From JBCBJX01 sp038522735 (GTDB taxonomy: Bacteria; Pseudomonadota; Alphaproteobacteria; Caulobacterales; Parvularculaceae), in NCBI GenBank assembly GCA_038522735.1, contig JBCBJX010000090.1, positions 1 to 12,915 on the forward strand: a stretch of DNA of 12,915 nucleotides. Reading direction: 5' to 3'. Numbering within the stretch: position 1 is the first letter of the stretch; each line of letters begins with the position of its first letter. A program made the translations under genes and the position numbers. Of the stretch, positions 5,390 to 12,550 are shown in pieces. The notes under the pieces were generated by a model, which ran no database searches, was not told where the DNA came from, and saw only the letters and a program-made list of their open reading frames with translations.

Positions 5390-7653
5390 GCTTTCGCGAC
5401 AAGCCGCCGAGCGCGGGCGCCGAGCCCGCCGGACCGCGCTTTCTTCTAAAGCGCCTGCGCGAGATCATGGCGGCGACCGCCGATCCGCAGGTGCGTCTCG
5501 ACCATCTGGTGACGGCCATCGCCGCCAACATGGTCGCGGACGTCTGCTCGATTTATCTGCGCCGGCGCGGCGACGTCCTGGAACTCTTCGCGACGGAAGG
5601 CCTCAACCCCGAGGCGGTCCACGAGACGCGCCTCAGCTGGGGCGAGGGCGTTGTGGGCGTCGTCGCCGCCCGCGGTCAGCCGATGAACCTCGCCGAAGCG
5701 CCGTTGCATCCGGCCTTCGTTTATCGGCCGGAGACAGGGGAGGACCCGCTGCGCGCCTTCCTCGGCGTTCCGGTCGTGCGCAACGGGCAGGTGCTCGGGG
5801 TTCTGACGGTCCAGAACCGGGCCGTGCGGGTCTATACGGAGGAAGAAACCGAAGCTCTGCAGACGGTCGCGACCGTTCTCGCCGAAGTCGCCTCATCGGG
5901 AGAACTGCTGGAGCCCGAAACGACGATCGAGGTCGACGAGGTCCTCCACAAGCCGCTGCAGCTGCAGGGGCAGGGCGTCGTCGCCGGCGTCGCCTTCGGC
6001 GTCGCGGCCCTGCACGAGCCGCACCTGCCGAAACATAAAATCTTCGCCGCCAATGTCGGCGAGGAAGCCGAGCGCCTGGAGGCGGCCCTCGACGCGCTCC
6101 GAAAGTCGATCGACGATCTCGTCGCCCGGCACTCCGGGCTCGCCGGCGCGCCCCTCGACGTGCTCGAGGTCTTCCGCCTCTTCGCTTACGACAAGGGCTG
6201 GAAGGAGCGGCTGCGCGAGGCGGTCTATTCCGGGCTCACCGCCGAGGCGGCGGTCGAAAGGGTGCTTGCGGACAATCGTCGGCGTCTCGAAGGCGCCCGC
6301 GATCCTTACATGCGCGACCGGCTGCACGATCTGGAGGATCTCTCCCGGCGGATGCTGCGGCACCTCGCCGGCGACGCGGTCGCCGCGCGGGGAGAGACGC
6401 CCGAGAACGCGATCCTCTTTGCCCGGACGATGGGTCCTGCTGATCTCCTCGAATACGAGCGCGACCGGCTGAGCGGCGTCGCCCTCGCCGAAGGCGCCGC
6501 AGCCTCCCACGTCGCGATCGTCGCTCGCGCCCTCGAAATCCCTCTGGTCGCGGGCCTCGGCGAGGCGATCGACGGGGTCGAGGAGGGAGACCCGGTCGTT
6601 ATCGACGGCGACGCCGGGGAAATTCACGTCCGACCGTCCGGCGAGCTTTCGGCGAGCTATGAAAGCGCCGTCGCGCTCCAGTCGGCGCGGGAGGCCGCCT
6701 TCGCCGCGCTCGCGGGAGAGGCGGCGCGCACGACTGACGGGGTCGAGATCGTTCTCGACATGAACGCCGGCCTTCTCGTCGATCTTCCGCACCTGGAGGA
6801 AACAGGCGCCCGCGGCGTCGGCCTCTTCCGCACCGAGCTGCAGTTTCTTGTCTCCGAAGCCCTGCCGAAGGTCTCCGCGCAGACACGGCTCTATAAATCC
6901 GTGTTCGATGCGGTCAGCGACCGCCCAGTCGTCTTCAGGACCGCCGATATCGGCGGCGACAAGATGCTTCCTTACATGGCGACCGGTCGCGAGCCGAACC
7001 CGGCCATGGGATGGCGCGGCGTGCGCATGGCTTTGGACCGGCCCGGCCTCATGCGCGGCCAGATGCGGGCGCTCATCGCCGCTGCGGCGGGGCGGGACCT
7101 CAAAATCCTGGTTCCGCTCATCACTCTGCCGGAGGAGATGGATGCGGCGCGCGCTATGCTCGAGAAAGAATGGACGCGAGCGGAGAAATTCGGTCACCCG
7201 ATGCCGAAGTCCGTCGCAATGGGGGCGATGATCGAGACGCCGGCCGCCGCGTGGTCCGTCGCAGAGATCGCGGGCTGCGCAGATTTCCTCTCTGTCGGCG
7301 GCAACGACCTCGCCCAGTTCTTTTTCGCCTGCGACCGGGAAACAACGCAGCTCGCTGGGCGCTTCGACATCCTGCGGCCGTCCTTCCTTGGTTTCCTGAA
7401 GCGGCTGGTCGGCGAAGCGGCGCGTGCGGCGACGCCCATTTCTTTCTGCGGCGAAGCCGCGAACGACCCGGCCGTCGCCCTCGGGCTCATCGGCGTCGGG
7501 TTCCGCTCCTTCTCACTGCCGGCGACCGCGATCGGCCCGGTGAAGGAGGCGCTTCGCGCCGTCGCGGCCGCTGCGTGCGAAAAAGCCGCGCTGTCGACCG
7601 ATCCGAGGGGCGAACTCGACGCCCTCGCAGCCGAAGGCGTTCGGCGGCGCTGA
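5386..7653 (+). CDS. ptsP: Phosphoenolpyruvate-protein phosphotransferase, enzyme I of nitrogen PTS (EI-Ntr)
   Basis: First phosphotransferase of the nitrogen-related PTS: it takes phosphate from PEP and passes it to NPr and then EIIA-Ntr, a regulatory cascade. The 755-residue protein has an N-terminal GAF domain (about 20-170), the part that in other proteobacterial EI-Ntr proteins senses nitrogen status. An enzyme I N-domain follows, then the swivelling phosphohistidine domain with H375 in AEGAAASHVAIVARALEIP. The PEP-binding barrel shows GARGVGLFRTELQFL (475-489), FRTADIGGDKMLPY (517-530), AMIETPAAAW (614-623), SVGGNDLAQFFFACDRE (636-652) and catalytic C688 in FCGEAANDP. The usual GGxTSH around the active histidine is EGAAASH. 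The ATG overlaps the lysC stop by 4 nt and has no strong Shine-Dalgarno, so translational coupling to lysC is likely. No NPr or EIIA gene is in this window. Confidence 0.95.
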   Translation: MSFRDKPPSAGAEPAGPRFLLKRLREIMAATADPQVRLDHLVTAIAANMVADVCSIYLRRRGDVLELFATEGLNPEAVHETRLSWGEGVVGVVAARGQPMNLAEAPLHPAFVYRPETGEDPLRAFLGVPVVRNGQVLGVLTVQNRAVRVYTEEETEALQTVATVLAEVASSGELLEPETTIEVDEVLHKPLQLQGQGVVAGVAFGVAALHEPHLPKHKIFAANVGEEAERLEAALDALRKSIDDLVARHSGLAGAPLDVLEVFRLFAYDKGWKERLREAVYSGLTAEAAVERVLADNRRRLEGARDPYMRDRLHDLEDLSRRMLRHLAGDAVAARGETPENAILFARTMGPADLLEYERDRLSGVALAEGAAASHVAIVARALEIPLVAGLGEAIDGVEEGDPVVIDGDAGEIHVRPSGELSASYESAVALQSAREAAFAALAGEAARTTDGVEIVLDMNAGLLVDLPHLEETGARGVGLFRTELQFLVSEALPKVSAQTRLYKSVFDAVSDRPVVFRTADIGGDKMLPYMATGREPNPAMGWRGVRMALDRPGLMRGQMRALIAAAAGRDLKILVPLITLPEEMDAARAMLEKEWTRAEKFGHPMPKSVAMGAMIETPAAAWSVAEIAGCADFLSVGGNDLAQFFFACDRETTQLAGRFDILRPSFLGFLKRLVGEAARAATPISFCGEAANDPAVALGLIGVGFRSFSLPATAIGPVKEALRAVAAAACEKAALSTDPRGELDALAAEGVRRR

Positions 7654-7698
7654 CGAATCGCGGCCCAGTCATAGCTGCGCATTAACGGATCGCGAACG

Positions 7699-9039
7699 AT
7701 GCCCTATGATGAAGAACGCGGCGGGGGCGAGCGGGTCGCGGAGAAGCAGGTGACGCAAACCGCCGATATCGTCAGCATGGACGCCGAAATCAAAAAGCGT
7801 CAGCCGCGCCCCGTGCCGGAGGACGCGCCGAGCGTCGGCGTCGCGCTGAAGGATGCGCGCGAGGACAAAGGCGTCTCCATCGCCGACGCGGCGCGTGAGC
7901 TTAAAATCCGCGAAACGCATCTGGAATCTATTGAGGCGGGCGACTACGCAGCCCTGCCGGGCCGCGCGTTCGCGATCGGCTTCATCAAGGCGTATGCGAA
8001 GCACCTCGGCTTCGAGCCTGAAGCTGCAGTGAAGCGCGTGCGCGGCGAGGCCGGCTGGGACGCCATGGAGGCGGCGGCGGCGAAGCCGATCGAGGCGGAG
8101 CCGCTCGCCGAGAACCGCGACGCCCGCTCCATGTGGCCCATCGTCGTCGTTCTGGTTTTCGTCCTCTGGTGCGGCTGGCAGATCACCAAGCCGAACGGCG
8201 AGCCCGGGACCGTCGATCTTGCAGGGTTCCCCGAACCCGCTGCGCGTCCGCCAGAGCCCGAGGCGCCGGCCGATGACGGGCTGCGGCCGGAAATCATCGA
8301 GGCGCGCTCGACGGAAGTGAGCGTCGTCCGCGGCGGGGCGTCCGAAAGCGTCGCCCGGACCCGCCGTTCGGACGATGCAGCCGGCGATCTTGTTCAAGAA
8401 CCCGATCAGCTCCGCGCCGAGCCGGCCGTCGAGGCGGCGGCTGACGCGCCTGAAGCCGCCGGAGACCCGCCGCCCGCGAGCGCTGCGACGCCGTCCTCCG
8501 AGCCGGTTATCGAACGGGCGGCGCTTCCGGACGTTCGGGACGAGCCGACGCCTGAGCGGCCTGCTCAGCGCGTCGAAGAGCGCCCGACGGCGGACCTGGA
8601 CGCTGGTCGGCGCAATGAGCCGGAGCCCGCCGCGCGCCCTGAGGACGACGACCCGCTGTCCGATCTTATCGAGGAGCGGGCGCGAGCCGAAGAGCGGGAA
8701 CCGGTCGCCGCGACGCCGGCGAACCGCCGTCTCGGCGCGCCGCCGCCCTTGCCGAACGGGCGTAACCTCGGCGCGCCGCCCTCGACCTCGCGGGTCGTGG
8801 TGCGCGCCATTATCCCCGGCTTCCTGCGGATCGAGGACGCCGCGGGCCGGGTCGTCTTCGCCGAACAGGTCCAGACCGGCGACCGCTATCACCTCCCCGC
8901 GGGCTCCGATTACCGGTTGACGGCGCTCAATGGCGGCGGGTTCGATCTCGTCGTCGACGGCGGCTACGCCGGCGCCGCCGGCGCGCCGGGGCAGGTCGTG
9001 CGCGGCAAGCGGCTTGAGCCGTCGGCGATCGGAAACTGA
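7699..9039 (+). CDS. RodZ-like membrane-anchored helix-turn-helix protein with DUF4115 domain
   Basis: A 446-residue protein with RodZ architecture. A basic N-terminal tail (1-44) is followed by a cytoplasmic HTH_25 domain (about 45-115; VGVALKDAREDKGVSIADAA, ELKIRETHLESIEAGDY, PGRAFAIGFIKAYAKHLG). One membrane segment follows (MWPIVVVLVFVLWCGW, 145-160). A long disordered Pro/Ala/Glu-rich spacer outside the membrane (about 165-363) leads to a C-terminal DUF4115 beta domain (SRVVVRAIIPGFLRIEDAAG at 364-383, on to about 440). RodZ links the actin-like MreB to the wall-elongation machinery. Whether this protein does so or is one of the related alphaproteobacterial HTH proteins is not certain. 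It lies 45 nt after ptsP and before ispG, its standard place in alphaproteobacteria. The Shine-Dalgarno is poor, so a slightly later start is possible. The spacer contains a near-repeat RLGAPPP / NLGAPPS (344-361). Confidence 0.85.
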   Translation: MPYDEERGGGERVAEKQVTQTADIVSMDAEIKKRQPRPVPEDAPSVGVALKDAREDKGVSIADAARELKIRETHLESIEAGDYAALPGRAFAIGFIKAYAKHLGFEPEAAVKRVRGEAGWDAMEAAAAKPIEAEPLAENRDARSMWPIVVVLVFVLWCGWQITKPNGEPGTVDLAGFPEPAARPPEPEAPADDGLRPEIIEARSTEVSVVRGGASESVARTRRSDDAAGDLVQEPDQLRAEPAVEAAADAPEAAGDPPPASAATPSSEPVIERAALPDVRDEPTPERPAQRVEERPTADLDAGRRNEPEPAARPEDDDPLSDLIEERARAEEREPVAATPANRRLGAPPPLPNGRNLGAPPSTSRVVVRAIIPGFLRIEDAAGRVVFAEQVQTGDRYHLPAGSDYRLTALNGGGFDLVVDGGYAGAAGAPGQVVRGKRLEPSAIGN

Positions 9040-9069
9040 TCACAGGCCAGCGTCGCAGGCCTGTGATCA
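9037..9069 (+). terminator. Perfect 12-bp inverted repeat overlapping the RodZ-like gene's stop codon
   Basis: TGATCACAGGCC (9037-9048) and GGCCTGTGATCA (9058-9069) are perfect reverse complements separated by a 9-nt loop. The left arm starts with the TGA stop itself. No run of T follows on either side, so it is not a classical intrinsic terminator. It may act as a 3'-end stabilising hairpin, a Rho-assisted stop or, since each arm carries the palindrome TGATCA, a protein-binding site. Confidence 0.55.
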
Positions 9070-9088
9070 ACGGCCCGCGCGCCCTATG

Positions 9089-9123
9089 TTGACAAAGGAT
9101 GATGAGGCGGGCGATCCCCGCCT
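9089..9123 (+). promoter_or_regulatory. Candidate -35 and leader hairpin upstream of ispG
   Basis: A consensus -35 hexamer TTGACA lies at 9089-9094, but the -10 region at normal spacing (around 9112-9117, CGATCC) is poor. A 7-bp GC hairpin, AGGCGGG (9105-9111) / CCCGCCT (9117-9123) with loop CGATC, sits between it and the ispG ribosome-binding site (AAGGAG, 9146-9151). This could be an ispG promoter with a short structured leader, but the promoter match is only half good. Confidence 0.3.
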
Positions 9124-9157
9124 TAAACGCACTGCTGCAGGTGCGAAGGAGTAGGTG

Positions 9158-10282
9158 ATGAGCGTCAGGCCTTGGCGAGACATCGAACGGCGCAAAAGCC
9201 GTCAGATCATGGTCGGCGACGTGCCCGTCGGCGGGGACGCGCCGATCGCCGTCCAGTCGATGACCAACACGCTCACCTCGGACCCCGAGGCGACCCTGCG
9301 GCAGATCGAGGAGATCGCGGAAGCGGGCGCCGACATCGTCCGCGTCTCGTGCCCGGATGTTGAATCGACCGCCGCCATGCCGGAGATCTGCAAGTACTCG
9401 CCGATCCCGGTCGTTGCGGACATTCACTTCCACTACAAGCGCGGCATCGAGGCCGCCCAGGCGGGCGCCGCCTGCCTCCGGATCAACCCCGGCAATATCG
9501 GCTCGGAAGATCGCGTCCGCGAAGTCATCAACGCCGCGAAGGATCACGGCGCCGCCATGCGGATCGGCGTGAACGGCGGGTCGCTCGAAAAGGATCTCTT
9601 GGAGAAGTACGGCGAGCCCTGCCCGGAGGCGATGGTCGAGAGCGCCCTCGACCATGCGAAAATTCTTCAGGACAACGACTTTCACGAGTTCAAGATCTCG
9701 GTGAAGGCCTCGGACGTGTTCCTGACCGTCGCCGCCTACCACGCCCTCGCTGAAGCGATCGATTGTCCGCTCCATCTCGGCGTGACTGAAGCCGGCGGCA
9801 TGCGGATCGGCTCGGTGAAGTCCGCGATCGGCCTCGGCTCGCTCCTCTGGGCCGGGATCGGCGATACGATCCGCGTCTCGCTTTCCGCCGACCCCGCCGA
9901 GGAAGTGCGCGTCGGCTTCGATATTCTAAAATCGCTCAATCTTCGCCACCGCGGCGTCAACGTCATTTCCTGCCCGTCCTGCGCCCGTCAGGGCTTCGAC
10001 GTCATCAAGACGGTCGAGGTGCTGGAGGAGCGGCTCGCCCACATCACGACGCCGATGTCGCTCTCGGTCATCGGATGCGTCGTGAACGGACCGGGCGAAG
10101 CGCGCGAGACCGATATCGGCTTCACCGGCGGCGGCGCGGAATCGGGCATGGTTTATCTGGCCGGCCTGCCGGACCACAAAATGTCCAACGACAAGATGGT
10201 GGACCATCTCGTCGAACTGGTGGAGCAAAAGGCGGTCGAGATCGAAGCGGCGCGTTCCGCCGCTGCGGCGGCTGCAGAGTAG
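9158..10282 (+). CDS. ispG: 4-hydroxy-3-methylbut-2-en-1-yl diphosphate synthase (flavodoxin), MEP pathway
   Basis: IspG (GcpE) converts 2-C-methyl-erythritol 2,4-cyclodiphosphate to HMBPP, the penultimate step of the MEP isoprenoid pathway, using a [4Fe-4S] cluster. The 374-residue protein starts RRKSRQIMVGDVPVGGDAPI (11-30) and continues with VQSMTNTLTSDPEATLRQI (32-50). The barrel holds VVADIHFHYKRGIEAA (85-100), LRINPGNIG (107-115) and LGVTEAGGMRIGSVKSAIG (207-225). The cluster ligands are C272, C275 and C307 plus E314, in SCPSCARQGFD (271-281) and SVIGCVVNGPGEARETDIG (303-321). ATG 9158 is preferred over the adjacent GTG 9155, because AAGGAG (9146-9151) is 6 nt from the ATG and only 3 nt from the GTG. 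The two-domain bacterial length is normal. The C-terminus ends in an alanine-rich tail. Confidence 0.97.
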   Translation: MSVRPWRDIERRKSRQIMVGDVPVGGDAPIAVQSMTNTLTSDPEATLRQIEEIAEAGADIVRVSCPDVESTAAMPEICKYSPIPVVADIHFHYKRGIEAAQAGAACLRINPGNIGSEDRVREVINAAKDHGAAMRIGVNGGSLEKDLLEKYGEPCPEAMVESALDHAKILQDNDFHEFKISVKASDVFLTVAAYHALAEAIDCPLHLGVTEAGGMRIGSVKSAIGLGSLLWAGIGDTIRVSLSADPAEEVRVGFDILKSLNLRHRGVNVISCPSCARQGFDVIKTVEVLEERLAHITTPMSLSVIGCVVNGPGEARETDIGFTGGGAESGMVYLAGLPDHKMSNDKMVDHLVELVEQKAVEIEAARSAAAAAAE

Positions 10283-10304
10283 CGCGCCTTGGAAAAAGGC
10301 GCGC
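10282..10304 (+). terminator. Perfect 9-bp hairpin directly after ispG
   Basis: GCGCGCCTT (10282-10290) and AAGGCGCGC (10296-10304) pair perfectly around a GGAAA loop. The left arm begins on the last base of the ispG stop codon. The following bases are CCGCCTGCC rather than a T-run, so it is a weak or Rho-assisted terminator at best, or an mRNA-stabilising stem within the operon. prfA starts 38 nt later. Confidence 0.55.
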
Positions 10305-10341
10305 CCGCCTGCCGGCGAGCGCTCAACACTGACGAAACGCC

Positions 10342-11421
10342 GTGTCCATACCGCAAGAAAAACTCGATCGCCTGATCGCCCGCTTTGAGGACGTCGAGGC
10401 GCAGATGTCGTGCGCCACCGACGGCGATCAGATCGTGCGCCTCGCGAAAGAACACGCCGAGCTGAAAGAGGTCGTCGCGATCTCCCGCGAACTTCAGTCC
10501 GCACGCGAACAGCTGCCTGAGCTCGACGTCCTCGCGGCCGGCGACGACAAGGAGATGGCGGAGCTTGCGCGCACCGAGCGCGAGGAGATCGGCGACCGCA
10601 TTCCGGCCCTGGAGCACGAACTTCAAGTCCTCCTTCTGCCGAAGGACAAAGCCGATGACTCCAGCGTCATCCTGGAGGTGCGCGCCGGAACCGGCGGCGA
10701 TGAGGCGGCGCTCTTCGCGGGCGATCTCTTCCGGATGTACCAGCGCTATGCGTCCGATCAGGGCTGGCGCGTGGAGATGATCAGCGCTTCGGAGTCCGGC
10801 GTCGGCGGCTATAAAGAAATCACCGCGAACGTGTCAGGCGACGGCGTCTTCGGCAAGCTGAAATACGAAAGCGGCGTTCACCGGGTGCAGCGCGTTCCGG
10901 AGACGGAGACGCAGGGGCGTATCCACACGTCCGCCGCCACGGTGGCCGTTCTTCCGGAGCCAGAGGAAGTCGATGTCGAGGTGAGCGAGGCCGACCTTAG
11001 GATCGACGTTTTCCGCGCCTCCGGGCCGGGCGGTCAGTCGGTGAATACGACGGACAGCGCCGTGCGCATCACCCACCTGCCGACAGGCATCGTCGTCTCC
11101 CAGCAGGACGAGAAGTCCCAGCACAAGAACCGGGCGAAAGCTCTGAAAGTGCTCCGGGCCCGTCTTTACGAGGCGGAGCGCGCGCGCGCTGAAGCGGAGC
11201 GGGCGGAGACGCGCAAAGGCATGGTCGGGTCGGGCGACCGGTCCGAACGCATCCGGACGTATAATTTTCCCCAGAGCCGCGTGACGGATCACAGGATCAA
11301 TCTGACGCTCTACAAACTCGCCCAGATCGTTTCCGGCGAGGCGCTAGACGAGTTGATCACGCCGCTGACGAACCAGGACCAGGCCGACCGGCTGGCCGCT
11401 CTCGCGGAAGAGAGCGTTTGA
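10342..11421 (+). CDS. prfA: Peptide chain release factor 1
   Basis: RF1 recognises UAA and UAG stop codons and triggers peptide release on the ribosome. The 359-residue protein is of standard length. It shows the GGQ peptidyl-tRNA hydrolysis motif at 230-232 (RASGPGGQSVNTTDSAVRI) and the anticodon-like tripeptide P-x-T as PET (186-188, in VHRVQRVPETETQGRIHTSA). VRAGTGGDEAALFAGDLFRM (113-132), SQQDEKSQHKNRAKAL (253-268) and RIRTYNFPQSRVTDHRI (303-319) are also diagnostic and separate it from RF2. The start is a GTG at 10342 with no clear Shine-Dalgarno; the next residues SIPQEKLDRLIARFEDVE are typical of the RF1 N-terminus. The stop overlaps the prmC start by 4 nt. Confidence 0.97.
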   Translation: MSIPQEKLDRLIARFEDVEAQMSCATDGDQIVRLAKEHAELKEVVAISRELQSAREQLPELDVLAAGDDKEMAELARTEREEIGDRIPALEHELQVLLLPKDKADDSSVILEVRAGTGGDEAALFAGDLFRMYQRYASDQGWRVEMISASESGVGGYKEITANVSGDGVFGKLKYESGVHRVQRVPETETQGRIHTSAATVAVLPEPEEVDVEVSEADLRIDVFRASGPGGQSVNTTDSAVRITHLPTGIVVSQQDEKSQHKNRAKALKVLRARLYEAERARAEAERAETRKGMVGSGDRSERIRTYNFPQSRVTDHRINLTLYKLAQIVSGEALDELITPLTNQDQADRLAALAEESV

Positions 11422-12284
11422 CGCGCGTGGTCGAGGCGCGGGCGGCCGCCGTCGGGAGGCTGGCGAAGACGAGCGACACGCCTGATCTCGACGTCCGGGT
11501 TCTGATGAAACACGCCCTCGGGCTCGACGACGCCGGTCTCATCGCCGCCAGCGATCGCCTTCTGAATGATGATGAACGCCGCCGTTTCGAGGCGCTGATC
11601 GACCGTCGCACGCGGTGTGAGCCGGTCGCCTACATCATCGGTCGCGCCGAATTCTGGAGCCTTCCTGTTTCCGTCGGGCCCGAAACGCTCATTCCGCGCC
11701 CGGAAACCGAGCGGCTTGTCGAGCTCGCCCTCGCGGCGCGCCCCGAACCGAACGCCCAGGTGATCGATTTTGGGACAGGGTCCGGCGCGATCCTGTGCGC
11801 GCTTCTGAGCCAACGACCTGGCTGGCGCGGCCTCGGCGTCGACCGGTCGGAACCCGCCGCCCGCCGGGCTCGCGCCAACCTCTCCGCTCTCGGACTGTCC
11901 AATCGCGCCTCCATCGTTGTCGGGTCCTGGGGCGATGCGGTGACGGCGGAGTTCGATCTCATCGTCGCGAACCCTCCCTATGTCCGGGCGGCGGCGGCGC
12001 TGCCGGCGAGCGTCTCCGCGTTCGAGCCGCCCGAGGCGCTCTTCGCCGGGCCGGACGGTCTCGACGATCTCCGCGCGATCCTAGCCGATCTCGATCGCAT
12101 CGTCGCGCCGGGCGGGTGCGCCCTCTTTGAAATTGGCGCTGACCAGGGGGCCGCGGCGTCAGAACTCGCAGAGCAGATGACCGGCGCGCCCGATGTCGCC
12201 GTCCTGACGGATCTCGCCGGCCTCGACCGGGTCCTGCGGCTGAGCGGACTGCCTGGGAAGGTCGGCCGACCGAACGCCAAATAA
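11418..12284 (+). CDS. prmC: Release factor glutamine N5-methyltransferase
   Basis: PrmC (HemK) methylates the glutamine of the GGQ motif in release factors, here the product of the gene just upstream. The 288-residue protein has the N-terminal helical domain (about 1-75), EPVAYIIGRAEFWSLPVSV (68-86), LIPRPETERLVELAL (91-105), SAM motif I VIDFGTGSGAILCALL (115-130) and the catalytic NPPY motif in LIVANPPYVR (181-190). The C-terminal GCALFEIGADQG (233-244) is also typical. The start is placed on TTG 11418, overlapping the prfA stop as TTGA, with GGAAGAGA (11406-11413) upstream. An alternative GTG at 11427 would remove three residues. The overlap suggests translational coupling of enzyme and substrate. 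Confidence 0.95.
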   Translation: MTRVVEARAAAVGRLAKTSDTPDLDVRVLMKHALGLDDAGLIAASDRLLNDDERRRFEALIDRRTRCEPVAYIIGRAEFWSLPVSVGPETLIPRPETERLVELALAARPEPNAQVIDFGTGSGAILCALLSQRPGWRGLGVDRSEPAARRARANLSALGLSNRASIVVGSWGDAVTAEFDLIVANPPYVRAAAALPASVSAFEPPEALFAGPDGLDDLRAILADLDRIVAPGGCALFEIGADQGAAASELAEQMTGAPDVAVLTDLAGLDRVLRLSGLPGKVGRPNAK

Positions 12285-12550
12285 GGTATTGATCCAACTG
12301 GCGGCGTCGCTACTATACTTATCGAAGCGGGTGCAGGTGAGTGCTGCGACCGCATCGAAATCTCGCATCGCTTTCGTTTCCGTCCTCTCGGGCCTCAGGC
12401 GCTCGCAGCGGGCGGCGGAACATAAGAGCAGCGATCGAGGGGCCGCCAGGACCAGGCCGGGAACGGGATCGATCCGCCGTGCGACGGCCGGACAGCGCCG
12501 GATGCGGGCGGAGCGCCCGCGAGCGACTTAAGAGGACATCGCCAGCCAAT
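12285..12550 (+). promoter_or_regulatory. Promoter and long leader upstream of the DUF4167 gene
   Basis: This 266-nt gap has no convincing gene. Just after the prmC stop there is TTGATC (12289-12294), then 16 nt, then TACTAT (12311-12316); the AT-rich TACTATACTT stands out in this GC-rich window and makes a fair sigma-70 promoter. A perfect 7-bp hairpin GCGGGCG (12504-12510) / CGCCCGC (12514-12520) with loop GAG lies just before AGAGGA (12531-12536), the likely ribosome-binding site, 14 nt from the ATG. If the promoter is right the mRNA leader would be a little over 220 nt. I recognise no known riboswitch or sRNA. Confidence 0.45.

Noticed and set aside
5313..6038. A 241-codon plus-strand frame across the lysC-ptsP junction
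   Set aside because: Its translation is Arg/Gly/Ala-rich with no motif, and both overlapping real genes have strong family matches in another frame.
6478..6528. Altered active-site surroundings (EGAAASH) in PtsP as a sign of lost activity
   Set aside because: The catalytic histidine and following VAIVARALEIP are intact, C688 is present, and variation before SH is familiar among alphaproteobacterial EI-Ntr proteins.
5893..7197. A 434-codon open frame on the minus strand within ptsP
   Set aside because: It lies wholly antisense to a well-conserved enzyme I gene. In GC-rich DNA the complementary frame of a real gene often stays open, and the translation shows no domain I recognise.
7669..8892. 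A 407-codon open frame on the minus strand across the RodZ-like gene
   Set aside because: Arginine-rich, low-complexity translation without motifs; it is the mirror of the real gene with its HTH, membrane and DUF4115 parts.
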